64,000 nt of DNA from Nesterenkonia halophila (GCF_009467795.1 NZ_WIAX01000017.1:1-64000); one strand, 5' to 3'; numbered from the stretch's first letter, positions 8,689 through 17,985 are shown. Program-made: numbers and translations. The notes: generated by a model from the sequence alone, not told the origin.

Positions 8689-9909
8689 TCAATCGGCGCG
8701 CACTCCGTGGCTCCGCGGCTCGAGGGCCAGCCGCCACGGACGCACCAGCACCACGACGACGACGTTGGCGATCACCATCCCTGACGCGATCACCGCGGCC
8801 ATCGCCGTCGCGCCGGTGCCCAGCATGCCGACCACCGGGGCGGCCACGGCGCCGACGCCGAACTGCACCGCGCCCAGCAGCGCCGCGGCCGTCCCGGCGG
8901 TCTCCCCGTGCCGGGAGAGCGCCAGCGCCGGCGCGTTGGGCAGCGCCAGCCCCGCGGAGGCGAGCACCAGCCACAGCGGCAGCAGGATCCCGAGCAGCCC
9001 GCCGAAGCCGGTGACCGCGCAGAGCAGCAGCACCAGCCCGGCCAGCGCTCCGCCGGCCAGCGCCCCGGCGAGCACCTGCGCGGGGCTGAACCGGCGCAGC
9101 AGCCGCACGTTGCACTGCGTGGCGGCGATCAGCCCGACCGCCCCGGCGCCGAAGACGACCCCGTACTGCTGCTCGTCCAGCCCGTACTGCTGCTGAAAGA
9201 CGAAGGAGGAGCCGGAGACGTAGGCGAACATCGCCGCCATGGCCAGCCCGGCCACCAGGATCAGCCCTACGTAGGTGCGGTCGCGCAGCAGCCGGCCGCA
9301 GTCGCGCAGCGTGCCCAGCGGTCCGCCGTGTCGACGCCGCTCGGGCGGCAGGGTCTCGGGCAGCATCAGCGCGCTGGCGCAGAGGATGGCGACGCCGAAG
9401 CCGGCCAGCACCACGAAGACGCCGCGCCAGGTGGTCATCGTCAGCACCAGCCCGCCCAGCGTGGGCGCCAGCACAGGAGCCGCGCCCATGACGAGCATCA
9501 GCCGGGAGAGCGTCTTCGCCGCGGCCATGCCGGTGAACAGATCCCGCACGACGGCCATGGCGACGACGGTGGCCGCCGCGGCCCCGAGACCCTGCAGCAC
9601 GCGCAGCGCGCCGAGGGTGAGCAGATCCGGGGCGAACACGCAGCCGACTGACGCCAGGATGTGCAGCGCGACGCCGACCAGCAGCGGACGCCGCCGGCCG
9701 ACGGCGTCGGAGAGCGGGCCGATCAGCAGCTGCCCGAGGGCGAGGCCGGCGAGCGTGCCGGTCAGCGTCAGCTGGACCGAGGCTGCCGGCACCTCGAGCT
9801 GCTCGCCGATGGTCGGCAGCGCGGGAAGGTACATGTCCACTGTCAGCGGACCGATGGCGATGAGCACCCCGAGGACCAGCACCAGGCGCAGCCGCTGACC
9901 GGTGGTCAT
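8689..9909 (-). CDS. Bcr/CflA-type drug resistance MFS transporter
   Basis: A 406-residue protein with 12 predicted membrane helices. The start, MTTGQRLRLVLVLGVLIAIGP followed by LTVDMYLPALPTIG, is characteristic of the Bcr/CflA drug:H+ antiporters. The motif A segment reads GQLLIGPLSDAVGRRRPLL between helices 2 and 3. Known members export chloramphenicol, bicyclomycin or sulfonamides; the substrate here is unknown. The ATG at 9909 is preceded by GGGGGAG. Longer in-frame reading upstream lacks membrane character. Confidence 0.85.
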   Translation of the reverse strand: MTTGQRLRLVLVLGVLIAIGPLTVDMYLPALPTIGEQLEVPAASVQLTLTGTLAGLALGQLLIGPLSDAVGRRRPLLVGVALHILASVGCVFAPDLLTLGALRVLQGLGAAAATVVAMAVVRDLFTGMAAAKTLSRLMLVMGAAPVLAPTLGGLVLTMTTWRGVFVVLAGFGVAILCASALMLPETLPPERRRHGGPLGTLRDCGRLLRDRTYVGLILVAGLAMAAMFAYVSGSSFVFQQQYGLDEQQYGVVFGAGAVGLIAATQCNVRLLRRFSPAQVLAGALAGGALAGLVLLLCAVTGFGGLLGILLPLWLVLASAGLALPNAPALALSRHGETAGTAAALLGAVQFGVGAVAAPVVGMLGTGATAMAAVIASGMVIANVVVVVLVRPWRLALEPRSHGVRAD

Positions 9910-10007
9910 CCGCTCCCCCGGGGTCAGTCCGTCATCCGCCGGGGAATGCGAGGACGTCGACGAGCTCGCAGAGCGCACAGGCTTCCTCCTCGACGTCGCG
10001 ATGTCGG

Positions 10008-10853
10008 TCAGGCGTTCCAGAGGCCGTAGGAGTCGGCCAGGGCGGCGATCTTCTGCGCACGGGCCAGTCGCGGCAGGTAGGAGCCGTCGCCGATGGATCC
10101 GCCCTCCTCGTGCTGGATGATCAGCTCGCGGGCCCACTCGAGCTCGTCGGGCGAGGGCGAGAGCCCGGCGTTGACCTGCTCCACCTGCCCGCGATTCAGC
10201 GAGAGCTTGCCGGTCATGCCCATCGAGGCGGTGACCTCGCAGGCCGCGGCGACGGCGTCGCCGTCGGCGTCGGCCGGGGTGGGACCGTCGATGGCGCCGG
10301 GCAGTCCGCCGACGCGCGAGGCGATGACCAGCCGGGAGCGCGCGTAGGCCAGCGCCATCGGGTCGGCGGAGACGCCGACGTCCTTGCGGAAGTCGTTGGT
10401 GCCGAAGGCCAGCCGGAAGGTCCCCGGCGCCGAGGCGATCTCCGTGGCGTTCTCCACGCCGAGAGCCGACTCGACCAGCGCGATCACCGGCGTGCCGGCC
10501 CGCAGCCGCATGGCGGTGTAGGTGACCTGCTCGGGCCGCTCGGTCTCGGCCAGCATCACCCCGCGCAGCCCGTCGGCGCGGGACAGTGCGGCGACGTCGT
10601 CCTCCCAGTGGTCGCTGGTCGTCGGGCTGATCCGCACCCAGGCGGTCATGCCGCCGTTGAGCGCGGAGAGCACGCTCTGCCGGGCCTGCACCTTGGACTC
10701 GTCGGGCACCGAGGCCTCGAGGTCGAAGATCACCGAGTCTGCCTCGCTGGCCAGCCCCGGGGCGAAGTCCACCTGCCGGGCGGCGTTGATGAGCAGCCAG
10801 GAACGGGAGAGCTTGGCGGGCAGCGTGGCGGCACGACGGTTGCGGATCGGCAT
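10008..10853 (-). CDS. HpcH/HpaI aldolase/citrate lyase (CitE-like) family protein
   Basis: A 281-residue TIM-barrel lyase. Conserved CitE-like features include SVIFDLEASVPDESKVQAR (metal-site Glu and Asp) near residue 40, VRISPTTSDHWEDD, VIALVESALGVENA with the second metal Glu, and RLAFGTNDFRKDVGV. Such enzymes cleave or form C-C bonds in malyl-CoA, citramalyl-CoA or related thioesters; the substrate is not predictable. The start has no ribosome site, but TAGGCT lies exactly 6 nt upstream, implying a leaderless mRNA. Confidence 0.85.
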   Translation of the reverse strand: MPIRNRRAATLPAKLSRSWLLINAARQVDFAPGLASEADSVIFDLEASVPDESKVQARQSVLSALNGGMTAWVRISPTTSDHWEDDVAALSRADGLRGVMLAETERPEQVTYTAMRLRAGTPVIALVESALGVENATEIASAPGTFRLAFGTNDFRKDVGVSADPMALAYARSRLVIASRVGGLPGAIDGPTPADADGDAVAAACEVTASMGMTGKLSLNRGQVEQVNAGLSPSPDELEWARELIIQHEEGGSIGDGSYLPRLARAQKIAALADSYGLWNA

Positions 10854-10950
10854 GGCCCCAGCCTAGCGCCCGCAACGATGCTCGGGACGATACTCCACCG
10901 GCGTGACACGAATCGATGACGCGGAGTCACCTCGAGGCCGCTCAGGCCGG

Positions 10951-11946
10951 TCAGTCGTCCGGCAGCACGGCCTCGGCGACATCCGCCACCAGAGCATCCT
11001 CGTACTCCGCGTCGGCGTCGTTCCGTTCAGTGAGCACCACCAGGACGATCGGTTCGCCCTCCGGAGGTTGGAGGACGGCGACATCATGGCGCATCGCTCC
11101 CGCCCCGCCGGACTTCTCGGCGACGGACCACCCCTCGGGCGCACCCGCCCGGATGAGCGTGTCGCCGGTCGCGTTGCCGCCCATCCAGTCCATGACCATG
11201 CGACGGTCGTCCTCATCGAGCCACTCGCCGGCGACGAGGCGCTCCAAGTTCCCGGCGAGCGCTTCGGCCGTGCTGGTGTTGGCCGTCTCCCCTGCGACGA
11301 CGTCGTTGAGCTCCGGCTCCCGGTCGACGGGGCGGGTGACGGAATCACCGATGCCCTCCAGCGCGCGCTGGAGGCCCTCAGGGCCGCCGAGGTGCTCCAC
11401 GATGAGGTTCATCGCCGTGTTGTCGCTCTGTCTGACGGCGGCCTCAGCCAGCTCGCCGAGCGTCAGGCCGGTGTCGACAGCCTGCTCGGTCACCGGAGAG
11501 TATCCTGCGGCCTCGATGTCCGCCGACGTCCACCGCACGAGCTGACCACGTTCCTCCGCCCCGGTGGAGTGGAGGAGGGCCGCGGCCGCGAAGGCCTTCA
11601 TCGTCGAGGCGAAGCCGAAACGCTCCCCGCCCCGATGGCTCAGCGTGCTCCCGTCGTCGAGATCGATCATGGAGACCCCGACTCGGGCGTCGTATTCCTG
11701 CTCCAGCTGGTCGACGGCGTCGACGGGGCCCGACGGCGAGGGAGCCTCAGCGGGGGACGTCGACTCGGCCGACGCGCCGACGCCACCTCCTTCGGCGGGG
11801 AGGCTGGAGCACCCCGAGAGCAGCAGGGCCAGCCCGAGCGCCAGTGTGCCGGGACCGAGCGAGGGGGAAGCCGACATGCACGCCACACTATCGCGCCGCC
11901 TCGTCGCTGACCTGGAGTCAAGCACTGCACGCGACTCCCGAGCCAT
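10951..11946 (-). CDS. class A beta-lactamase, lipoprotein
   Basis: All class A serine beta-lactamase motifs are present. Numbered from this start they are S114-T-M-K (active-site Ser and Lys), S174-D-N, the omega-loop REPELN with Glu at about 210, and K278-S-G. The protein should hydrolyse beta-lactams outside the membrane. A hydrophobic segment ends in LLLSGC, a lipobox, so it is probably lipid-anchored. I chose the ATG at 11946 because AGGAGG stands 6 nt before it; it gives 331 residues and a long Arg-rich n-region (ATRRRDS). The inner ATG at 11877 gives a shorter signal peptide but has no ribosome site. Confidence 0.88.
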   Translation of the reverse strand: MARESRAVLDSRSATRRRDSVACMSASPSLGPGTLALGLALLLSGCSSLPAEGGGVGASAESTSPAEAPSPSGPVDAVDQLEQEYDARVGVSMIDLDDGSTLSHRGGERFGFASTMKAFAAAALLHSTGAEERGQLVRWTSADIEAAGYSPVTEQAVDTGLTLGELAEAAVRQSDNTAMNLIVEHLGGPEGLQRALEGIGDSVTRPVDREPELNDVVAGETANTSTAEALAGNLERLVAGEWLDEDDRRMVMDWMGGNATGDTLIRAGAPEGWSVAEKSGGAGAMRHDVAVLQPPEGEPIVLVVLTERNDADAEYEDALVADVAEAVLPDD

Positions 11947-12280
11947 CCCACCCCTCCTACTCGGTTGACACCTCCCCCCGCGGCGTTCCATCATGATCCT
12001 CGGGCCATGGTTCATATTTGAACTGTGTCACGGAGGCGATCCCCCTCCCCTCCGCCGCCCACCCCGCAGGTTGCACACAGGTCGGATCTCCGTTCCGTCC
12101 GACCGTCGCATCTGCCGTCGAGAAGGCTCTGCTGGTCGGGTGCCGCGTCATCCCCCTTCAGCCGCATCCGGCTCCTTCTCGCCCGGCGGGCGGGAGGCCG
12201 TTCTCCCCCGATTCAGGCCTCCCGTCCGCCCTCCTCCAGCGGGTTTCGCCCCGGTCGCGCCGGCGTCGTATTCTGACACC
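11947..12280. promoter_or_regulatory. divergent control region between beta-lactamase and GerMN-like lipoprotein
   Basis: 334 bp without a convincing gene. The rightward lipoprotein has a TATTCT box at 12269-12274, 6 nt before its ATG. The beta-lactamase side holds its ribosome site at 11953-11957 and an AT-richer patch around 12000-12030 that could hold its promoter. Short frames here (for example 11957-12151 on the minus strand) show no family features. No BlaI-like dyad or beta-lactam sensor gene is seen. Confidence 0.45.
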
Positions 12281-12979
12281 ATGCCGCTCCCGCTCCCTCT
12301 CCCCGCGCGTCCGCGACGCGCCCTCGTCGCCGTCGGTCTGGCCGCGGCGCTGGCGATGACCGGATGCGGGGACGACGCTCAGGAGCAGGGCGTCGGCCCG
12401 GATGCGGACACCGACGCCGACAGCGACCTGCCGGCCCCGGCGCATGCCGAGGACGACACCGTCCGGCTCACGATCGGGCTGGTCAGCCCGGAGAACCAGC
12501 AGTCCTACGCGCCGATCTCCGAGGACGGCGAGCTGCTCGACGCAGAGGACGGCCCGACGGTCCAGGAGCGCGAGATCGCCCGGACGGAGAGCTTCGGCTG
12601 CCAGGACACCGTCAGCATCGTGCGCACGGTGCCGAAGCTGACCGACGACCCGCTGGGCGAGTCGCTGCGCTTCATCGTCGAGGACACCCGCACTGAGCAC
12701 GGCGACCCCGCCTTCGCCAACCCGCTGGCGGACTCCGAGGAGCTGAGCCTGGAGTCGGCGAGCGTCGACGGCGACACCGTCACCGTCGAGCTGGGCGGGG
12801 AGATCACCACGCGCAGCGTCTGCGAGTCCTGGCAGCTGCTCCAGCAGCTCGACGCCACCGCGCGCGCGGCCGCCGGCGCGGACGAGGCCGAGGTGCTGAT
12901 CGACGGCGAGCCGCTCTCCCGGCGGCTGGGCCTGGGCGAGGACGTCGCCGACGCGGCGCTGCGCCCGATCTCCGGCTGA
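12281..12979 (+). CDS. GerMN-domain-like lipoprotein
   Basis: A 232-residue lipoprotein. The signal peptide has Arg residues, a hydrophobic core and the lipobox LAMTGC at about residues 24-29. The mature part has an acidic linker, then a pattern resembling the GerMN (sporulation/germination) fold: VRLTIGLVSPENQQ, TDDPLGESLRFIVED, and LESASVDGDTVTVELGG. In non-sporulating actinobacteria such domains sit in cell-surface lipoproteins of unknown role. A TATTCT -10 box 6 nt before ATG indicates a leaderless message. Confidence 0.6.
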   Translation: MPLPLPLPARPRRALVAVGLAAALAMTGCGDDAQEQGVGPDADTDADSDLPAPAHAEDDTVRLTIGLVSPENQQSYAPISEDGELLDAEDGPTVQEREIARTESFGCQDTVSIVRTVPKLTDDPLGESLRFIVEDTRTEHGDPAFANPLADSEELSLESASVDGDTVTVELGGEITTRSVCESWQLLQQLDATARAAAGADEAEVLIDGEPLSRRLGLGEDVADAALRPISG

Positions 12980-13007
12980 GCCGGGCCGCATCGCTCCGTC
13001 CGACTCC

Positions 13008-14504
13008 TCAGTCGATCAGCAGGCCGGGCTCCTCCAGCACCGAGCCGACGTCGGTGATGAACCGGCCGGCGTGCTCGCCGTCGATGAGCCGGTGGTCGAA
13101 GGAGCCGCCGATGGTCATCACATCGCGCGGCACGACATGCCCGTCGACGACCCAGGGCTTCTTCCGCACCTGGCCGAGGGCGACGATGGCCGACTGGCCC
13201 GGCGGCAGGATCGGGGTGCCGCCGTCGAGGCCCAGCGGACCGATGTTGGTGATCGAGAGGGTCCCACCCTGCATCTCCGCCGGCGTGGTCCGTCCCTCGC
13301 GGGCGTCTACGGTGAGCTGGGTGATCGCCGCGGCAAGCCCGCGGGTGCTGAACGTCTGGGCCTCGTGGATCACCGGGACGACCAGCCCGCGCGGGGTCGC
13401 GGCGGCGATGCCCAGGTTCACGTAGTTCTTCAGCACGTAGTGCGACTCGTGCCAGCTGGAGTTGATCTGCGGATTCCGCCGAGCCGCCCAGATGATGGCC
13501 TTCGCCGCGAAGAGCATCGGCGAGACGCTCAGCCCCTCGTAGGAGGGGTCCTGCCGCAGCGCCGCCCGGACCTCCATCGTCCGGGACACGTCGATCTCCT
13601 TGAAGACCGAGACGTGCGGGACGTTCTGCGCCATGTCGGTGACGTTGGCCGCCGTCGCCTTCCGCACCCCGCGGACGGCGATGCGCTCCTCGCGCTCGGC
13701 GTCGGGCCGCAGCTTGCCGTTGAACGCCGGCTCCGGAGGAGTCGTCGGCTCGGCGGGCGCCTCGCCGGGGGCGGCCTTCTTCTGCTGAGCCCGGCGCTCG
13801 ACGTCGTCGCGGGTCACCTGCCCCTCGCGGCCGGAGCCGACCAGCTCCCAGACGGCGACGCCGAGCCGCTTGGCCAGCGCACGCACCGGCGGACTGGCCT
13901 TGGCGACCATCTCGGCGAGATCGCGGCCGTGGCGCGGCTGGTCCGCTGCGACGCCGGCGACCCCGCCGGCCGGAGCGGGCATCGGCGGCAGGTCGGAGTC
14001 GTCGACGAGCCCGAGGTCGGCGTGCCGAGTCCGCGGGCGACGCCGCGGCGCGTCGGCCTTCGGGCCCGAGCCGGTCAGCGCGCCGGAGTCCGACGACGCC
14101 CCGGAGGAGGAGCCGGAAGTGCCGGAGGAACCGGCCGCCGCGTCGCGCCTCGACTCGCCGGCGCCGTCGCCGGAGGCCGCCGTCGCCGTGCTCGTCGTGC
14201 TCCCGGCGTCGTGCTCGGCTTCCTCGGCATCCTCGGCATCGTCGGCGTCGTCCTCGTCGTCCGCGCCTTCGGCCCGGATGCGGATCAGCGGGCTGCCGAC
14301 CTCGATGGTCTCGCCCTCGGCGACGACCAGCTCGCGGACCTCGCCGGCGAAGGGCACCGGCAGCTCGACCAGCGACTTCGCCGTCTCGATCTCGACGACG
14401 ATGTCATTGACCGCGACGGTGTCGCCGACCGCCACGCGCCACGACACGACCTCGGCCTCGGTGAGGCCCTCGCCGACGTCGGGGAGGTTGAAGGTGTCGA
14501 CCAT
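13008..14504 (-). CDS. bkdC: dihydrolipoamide acyltransferase (E2) of a 2-oxoacid dehydrogenase complex
   Basis: A 498-residue E2 subunit. An N-terminal lipoyl domain (residues 1-80) has the lipoylated Lys43 in EIETAKSLVE. A long Ala/Ser/Asp/Glu linker follows, then the peripheral-subunit-binding domain around residues 198-235 (PVRALAKRLGVAVWEL), and the catalytic domain ending in SFDHRLIDGEHAGRF with the active-site His and Asp. It transfers acyl groups from E1 to CoA. It is the last gene of an aminotransferase-E1 alpha-E1 beta-E2 operon, with 79 nt after E1 beta and a GAGGAG ribosome site. Single lipoyl domain and E1 type fit a branched-chain complex better than PDH. Confidence 0.9.
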   Translation of the reverse strand: MVDTFNLPDVGEGLTEAEVVSWRVAVGDTVAVNDIVVEIETAKSLVELPVPFAGEVRELVVAEGETIEVGSPLIRIRAEGADDEDDADDAEDAEEAEHDAGSTTSTATAASGDGAGESRRDAAAGSSGTSGSSSGASSDSGALTGSGPKADAPRRRPRTRHADLGLVDDSDLPPMPAPAGGVAGVAADQPRHGRDLAEMVAKASPPVRALAKRLGVAVWELVGSGREGQVTRDDVERRAQQKKAAPGEAPAEPTTPPEPAFNGKLRPDAEREERIAVRGVRKATAANVTDMAQNVPHVSVFKEIDVSRTMEVRAALRQDPSYEGLSVSPMLFAAKAIIWAARRNPQINSSWHESHYVLKNYVNLGIAAATPRGLVVPVIHEAQTFSTRGLAAAITQLTVDAREGRTTPAEMQGGTLSITNIGPLGLDGGTPILPPGQSAIVALGQVRKKPWVVDGHVVPRDVMTIGGSFDHRLIDGEHAGRFITDVGSVLEEPGLLID

Positions 14505-14583
14505 GGTCAGTGTCTCCTCAGCTGATCAGTGGCTGCTGTCTGCAGATGCCCCGGAGGCGGGTCCCGCGGCGGGACGACGACGG

Positions 14584-15603
14584 TCAGACCGGCGACGAGG
14601 CCCGGGACGAGTGCGCGACGCTGCGCTCGACGGCCTCCAGCATCCGGTCGATGTCCGGCAGGTAGCGGCCCTCCTGGTGGGACGGCGGATACGGCATGTG
14701 GAATCCGCCGACGCGCAGCACCGGCGCCAGCAGCCGGTGATGGGCGCGCTCGGCGACCCGGGCGGCGATCTCGGCGCCGAAGCCGCCGAAGGTCGGCGCC
14801 TCGTGGGCGACGACCAGGCGACCGGTCTTCGCCGCCGAGCGGGCGATGGTCTCGTCGTCGAGCGGGCTGATCGAGCGCACGTCGACGACCTCCAGGCTGC
14901 GGCCGTCCTCCGCGGCGGCCTCTGCGGCGGCCAGCGCCACCGGCACCAGCGGCCCGTAGGTCGCGATCGTCGCATCCGAGCCCTCGCGGATGACCTCGGC
15001 GGAGTGCACGTCCTGCGGCGCCGCGGCGGTGTCCACCGGGCCCTTGAGCCAGTAGCGCCGTTTGGGCTCCATGACGATCACCGGGTCCTCGGAGGCGATC
15101 GCCGCGCGCGTCATCCAGTAGGCGTCCTGCGGGTTCGACGGCGCGAGGATCCGCAGCCCGGCGGTATGGGCGAAGAGCGCCTCCGGAGACTCCGAGTGGT
15201 GCTCGATCGAGCCGATGGAGCCGCCGTAGGGCAGCCGGATCGTCACCGGGACGCTGACCGCGCCGTCGGTGCGGTTGTGGATCTTGGCCAGCTGGGTGGT
15301 GATCTGGTTGAAGCCCGGGAAGACGAAGCCGTCGAATTGGATCTCGGCCACCGGACGGTAGCCGCGCATCGCCATGCCGATGGAGGTGCCGACGATGCCC
15401 GACTCCGCCAGCGGGGAGTCGACCACGCGGGTCTCGCCGAATTCGGCCTGCAGCCCTTCGGTGACGCGGAAGACCCCGCCCAGCGGGCCGATGTCCTCGC
15501 CGATCAGCAGCGTCGTCGGGTCCTCGGCCAGCGCGTCGCGCAGGGCGGCGTTGATCGCCTTGGCGACGACCATCTCGCGGATCTCGGAACTGGCCTCGGC
15601 CAT
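14584..15603 (-). CDS. bkdB: 2-oxoisovalerate dehydrogenase E1 component, beta subunit
   Basis: A 339-residue transketolase-type beta subunit. Recognisable parts are LLIGEDIGPLGGVFRVTEGL, the phosphate/TPP-side region FDGFVFPGFNQI, IRLPYGG with the GSIEHHSESPEALFAHTAG loop, and a C-terminal transketolase C domain (VVDVRSISPLDDETI). With the alpha subunit it decarboxylates 2-oxoacids and reduces the lipoyl group of E2. Its ATG overlaps the alpha stop codon by one base (TGATG), so the subunits are coupled and made in equal amounts. The Gly-His-His loop is typical of branched-chain E1 beta. Confidence 0.9.
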   Translation of the reverse strand: MAEASSEIREMVVAKAINAALRDALAEDPTTLLIGEDIGPLGGVFRVTEGLQAEFGETRVVDSPLAESGIVGTSIGMAMRGYRPVAEIQFDGFVFPGFNQITTQLAKIHNRTDGAVSVPVTIRLPYGGSIGSIEHHSESPEALFAHTAGLRILAPSNPQDAYWMTRAAIASEDPVIVMEPKRRYWLKGPVDTAAAPQDVHSAEVIREGSDATIATYGPLVPVALAAAEAAAEDGRSLEVVDVRSISPLDDETIARSAAKTGRLVVAHEAPTFGGFGAEIAARVAERAHHRLLAPVLRVGGFHMPYPPSHQEGRYLPDIDRMLEAVERSVAHSSRASSPV

Positions 15604-16715
15604 CACGCACCGCCCTTCCCGCCGGCGGCGGAGTCCTCCGCGAAGCCGGCCTCGTAGTCGCGCAGCCAGGCCTTCTCCACCTCGATCTGGCGGTGCGGCT
15701 CGGCGTACACGGTGTCGAAGTTCTCCTCCAGGGTCACCGGGGTGAGCTCGTGGATCGTGCGCCGCAGGTCGGAGGCGAGGTCCTGCGCCTCGGCCTCGAC
15801 GGCGTCGATGAAGGCGTCGTCGATCAGCCCGCGGCCGCGCAGCCAGGTGCTGTAGCGCGCCACCGGGTCCTTCGCGCCCCACTCCTCGACCTCGTCGGCC
15901 GTGCGGTACTTGGTGGGGTCGTCGGCTGTGGTGTGCGCGCCCATGCGGTAGGTGACCGACTCGATGAGCTTGGGCCCGCCGCCGCGGACCTGCTCGGCCA
16001 TCCGAGCGGCGACGGCGTAGCTGGCCAGCACGTCGTTGCCGTCGACGCGCACGCCCTCGAAGCCGTAGCCGACCGCGCGGTCGGCCAGCGGCCCGCGCGC
16101 CTGGGTGGTCGCCGGCACCGAGATGGCCCACTGGTTGTTCTGCACGAAGAACAGCACCGGCAGCTCGTAGGAGCTGGCGAAGACCATCGACTCGTGGACG
16201 TCGCCCTGGCTGGAGGCGCCGTCGCCGAAGCAGGCCAGCACCAGCTCGTCGCGGGCGGCCTCGACGCCGGCGGCGGCGTCGCGCTGGATGCCCATCGCCC
16301 ACCCGGTCGCGTGCAGCGTCTGGCTGGCCAGCACGACGCCGTAGGTGTTGAAGCGGTGATCCTGGGGGCGCCAGCCGCTGTGTGCCGTCGCCCGGAACTG
16401 GGCGACCAGCTGCTGCGGCGTGATGCCGCGGTGCAGCGCCATGACATGCTCCCGGTAGGTCGGGAAGATCATGTCGGTCGCGCGCAGCGCGGTCACCGTG
16501 CCGGCCTGAGCGCCCTCCTGCCCCAGGGCCTGGACCCAGAGGGAGAGCTGGCCCTGGCGCTGCAGCGACGTCGCCTCGGCGTCGACGCGGCGCTCCACGA
16601 CCATGGAGCGGTAGAGATCGCGCAGCGTCGACTCGTCCAGGGCGTCGACGTACGGGCTGTACGTCTCGTCCTCGGTGAGCGTCCCGTCGGGCGCGAGCAG
16701 CTGGATGGGCTGCAC
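15603..16715 (-). CDS. bkdA: 2-oxoisovalerate dehydrogenase E1 component, alpha subunit
   Basis: A 370-residue TPP-dependent E1 alpha. The thiamin diphosphate motif runs from CFGDGASSQGDVHESM to VQNNQWAIS. The phosphorylation-loop region YRMGAHTTADDPTKYR is also present, with the conserved His and Ser/Thr-rich turn. It is cytoplasmic and acts with the beta subunit. The track of possible starts reaches ATG codons at 16760 and 16775, but a GTG at 16715 has GGAGAGGAG just upstream and gives the usual beginning (PIQLLAPDGT), so it is preferred; that leaves 59 nt after the aminotransferase gene. Confidence 0.88.
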   Translation of the reverse strand: MQPIQLLAPDGTLTEDETYSPYVDALDESTLRDLYRSMVVERRVDAEATSLQRQGQLSLWVQALGQEGAQAGTVTALRATDMIFPTYREHVMALHRGITPQQLVAQFRATAHSGWRPQDHRFNTYGVVLASQTLHATGWAMGIQRDAAAGVEAARDELVLACFGDGASSQGDVHESMVFASSYELPVLFFVQNNQWAISVPATTQARGPLADRAVGYGFEGVRVDGNDVLASYAVAARMAEQVRGGGPKLIESVTYRMGAHTTADDPTKYRTADEVEEWGAKDPVARYSTWLRGRGLIDDAFIDAVEAEAQDLASDLRRTIHELTPVTLEENFDTVYAEPHRQIEVEKAWLRDYEAGFAEDSAAGGKGGA

Positions 16716-16774
16716 GGCGTGCTCCTCTCCGGTGGCAGACTGGTTCCGACCACCGCCCATTGTCTCACCTGCCA

Positions 16775-17935
16775 TCAGCTCGCGCGCCGCAGCTCCGGCA
16801 GATTCCGACACAGCGCGATCAGCCGGTCGTTCGCCTCCGGCTCGCCGATGCTGACGCGGACGCCGTCGCCGTCGAAGGCGCGCACCGCCAGCGCCTGGAC
16901 GCCGGCGGCGTGGGCGAAGTCTCCGGCGCGGTCCCCCAGCGGAAGCCACAGGAAGTTGCCCTGCGCCTCGGGGACGGTCCAGCCGTCGTCGAGCAGCGCC
17001 GCGCGGACCCGATCGCGCTCCTCGATGAGATTCTCCACCCGCGAGTGCACCTCGTCCAGGCTGCCCAGCGAGGCCACCGCCGCCGCCTCGGCGACGGTGG
17101 AGACCGCGAAGGGCGGGGCGACGGCGCGCAGATGCCGGGTGAGCTCCGGCTGGGCCAGCGAGTACCCGACGCGCAGCGCCGCCAGCCCGTGGGCCTTGGA
17201 GAAGGTCCGCAGCACGGCGACGTTGGGGTGCCGCCGGTAGAGCGCGGACGCATCCAGCCGGTCCTCGCCGCGCACGTACTCCTGGTAGGCCTCGTCGATG
17301 ACCACGACGACGTCGCGCGGCACCGCGGCGACGAAGTCCGCGACCTCGCGGTGGGTCAGGGCCGGTCCGGTGGGGTTGTTGGGCGTGCAGAGCATCACCA
17401 CGCGCGTGCGCTCGGTGATCGCCGCCAGCATCGCCGGCAGGTCGTGGCGGCCGTCGGCGGTGACCGGCACCATCACATCCCGCGCGCCGGCGGTGCGCAC
17501 CACGATCGGGTAGGCCTCGAAGGACCGCCAGGCGTAGACGACCTCGTCGGGCTCGCCGTCCTCGCCGGTGCCGACGAAGGCGTCGAGGATCTGGGTCAGG
17601 GCGCCGAGGCTGCCGGTGCCGGCGACCAGGTCCTCGGCCGGCACCTCGAGATGCTCGGCGAGCGCGGCGCGCAGCGACTCGGCGGTCGGGTTCGGGTACC
17701 GATGCAGCGTGTCGACGGCGGCGACGGCGCGGACCGCGGCCGGGACGGGGCCGAGCGGGTTCTCGTTGGAGGAGAGCTTATACGGCGTCAGCCCCTCGGC
17801 CGGCGTCGGCGGACGGCCCGCCGAGTAGGCCGGAAGCCGGGACAGCGCCGGACGCGGCGTCACCGTCTCGGCGATCGGCCGGTCCAGCCGCACGGCGGAG
17901 AGCTGCTCCTCGCGGGCGCGGGGATCTGAGCTCAT
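16775..17935 (-). CDS. hisC: histidinol-phosphate/aromatic aminotransferase (HisC family)
   Basis: A 386-residue PLP enzyme, fold type I. Landmarks are KLSSNENPLGP near residue 53, GTGSLGAL (PLP phosphate site), VMLCTPNNPTGPA, VVVIDEAYQEYV, and the PLP-binding Lys in RTFSKAHGLAALRVGY. HisC-family enzymes act on histidinol phosphate, and some actinobacterial members (Pat) on aromatic amino acids. Standing outside a his operon and first in the 2-oxoacid dehydrogenase operon, it might supply or remove keto acids, which is only inference. GAGAGGAG precedes the ATG. Confidence 0.82.
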   Translation of the reverse strand: MSSDPRAREEQLSAVRLDRPIAETVTPRPALSRLPAYSAGRPPTPAEGLTPYKLSSNENPLGPVPAAVRAVAAVDTLHRYPNPTAESLRAALAEHLEVPAEDLVAGTGSLGALTQILDAFVGTGEDGEPDEVVYAWRSFEAYPIVVRTAGARDVMVPVTADGRHDLPAMLAAITERTRVVMLCTPNNPTGPALTHREVADFVAAVPRDVVVVIDEAYQEYVRGEDRLDASALYRRHPNVAVLRTFSKAHGLAALRVGYSLAQPELTRHLRAVAPPFAVSTVAEAAAVASLGSLDEVHSRVENLIEERDRVRAALLDDGWTVPEAQGNFLWLPLGDRAGDFAHAAGVQALAVRAFDGDGVRVSIGEPEANDRLIALCRNLPELRRAS

Positions 17936-17985
17936 GTCGGGGCTCCTCTCAGGCGGCGGCGAGCGCCGCGTGCGACGATGGTCTC

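Noticed and set aside
11957-12151. A 64-codon minus-strand frame in the beta-lactamase upstream gap
   Set aside because: No ribosome site or TAnnnT box and no recognisable features.
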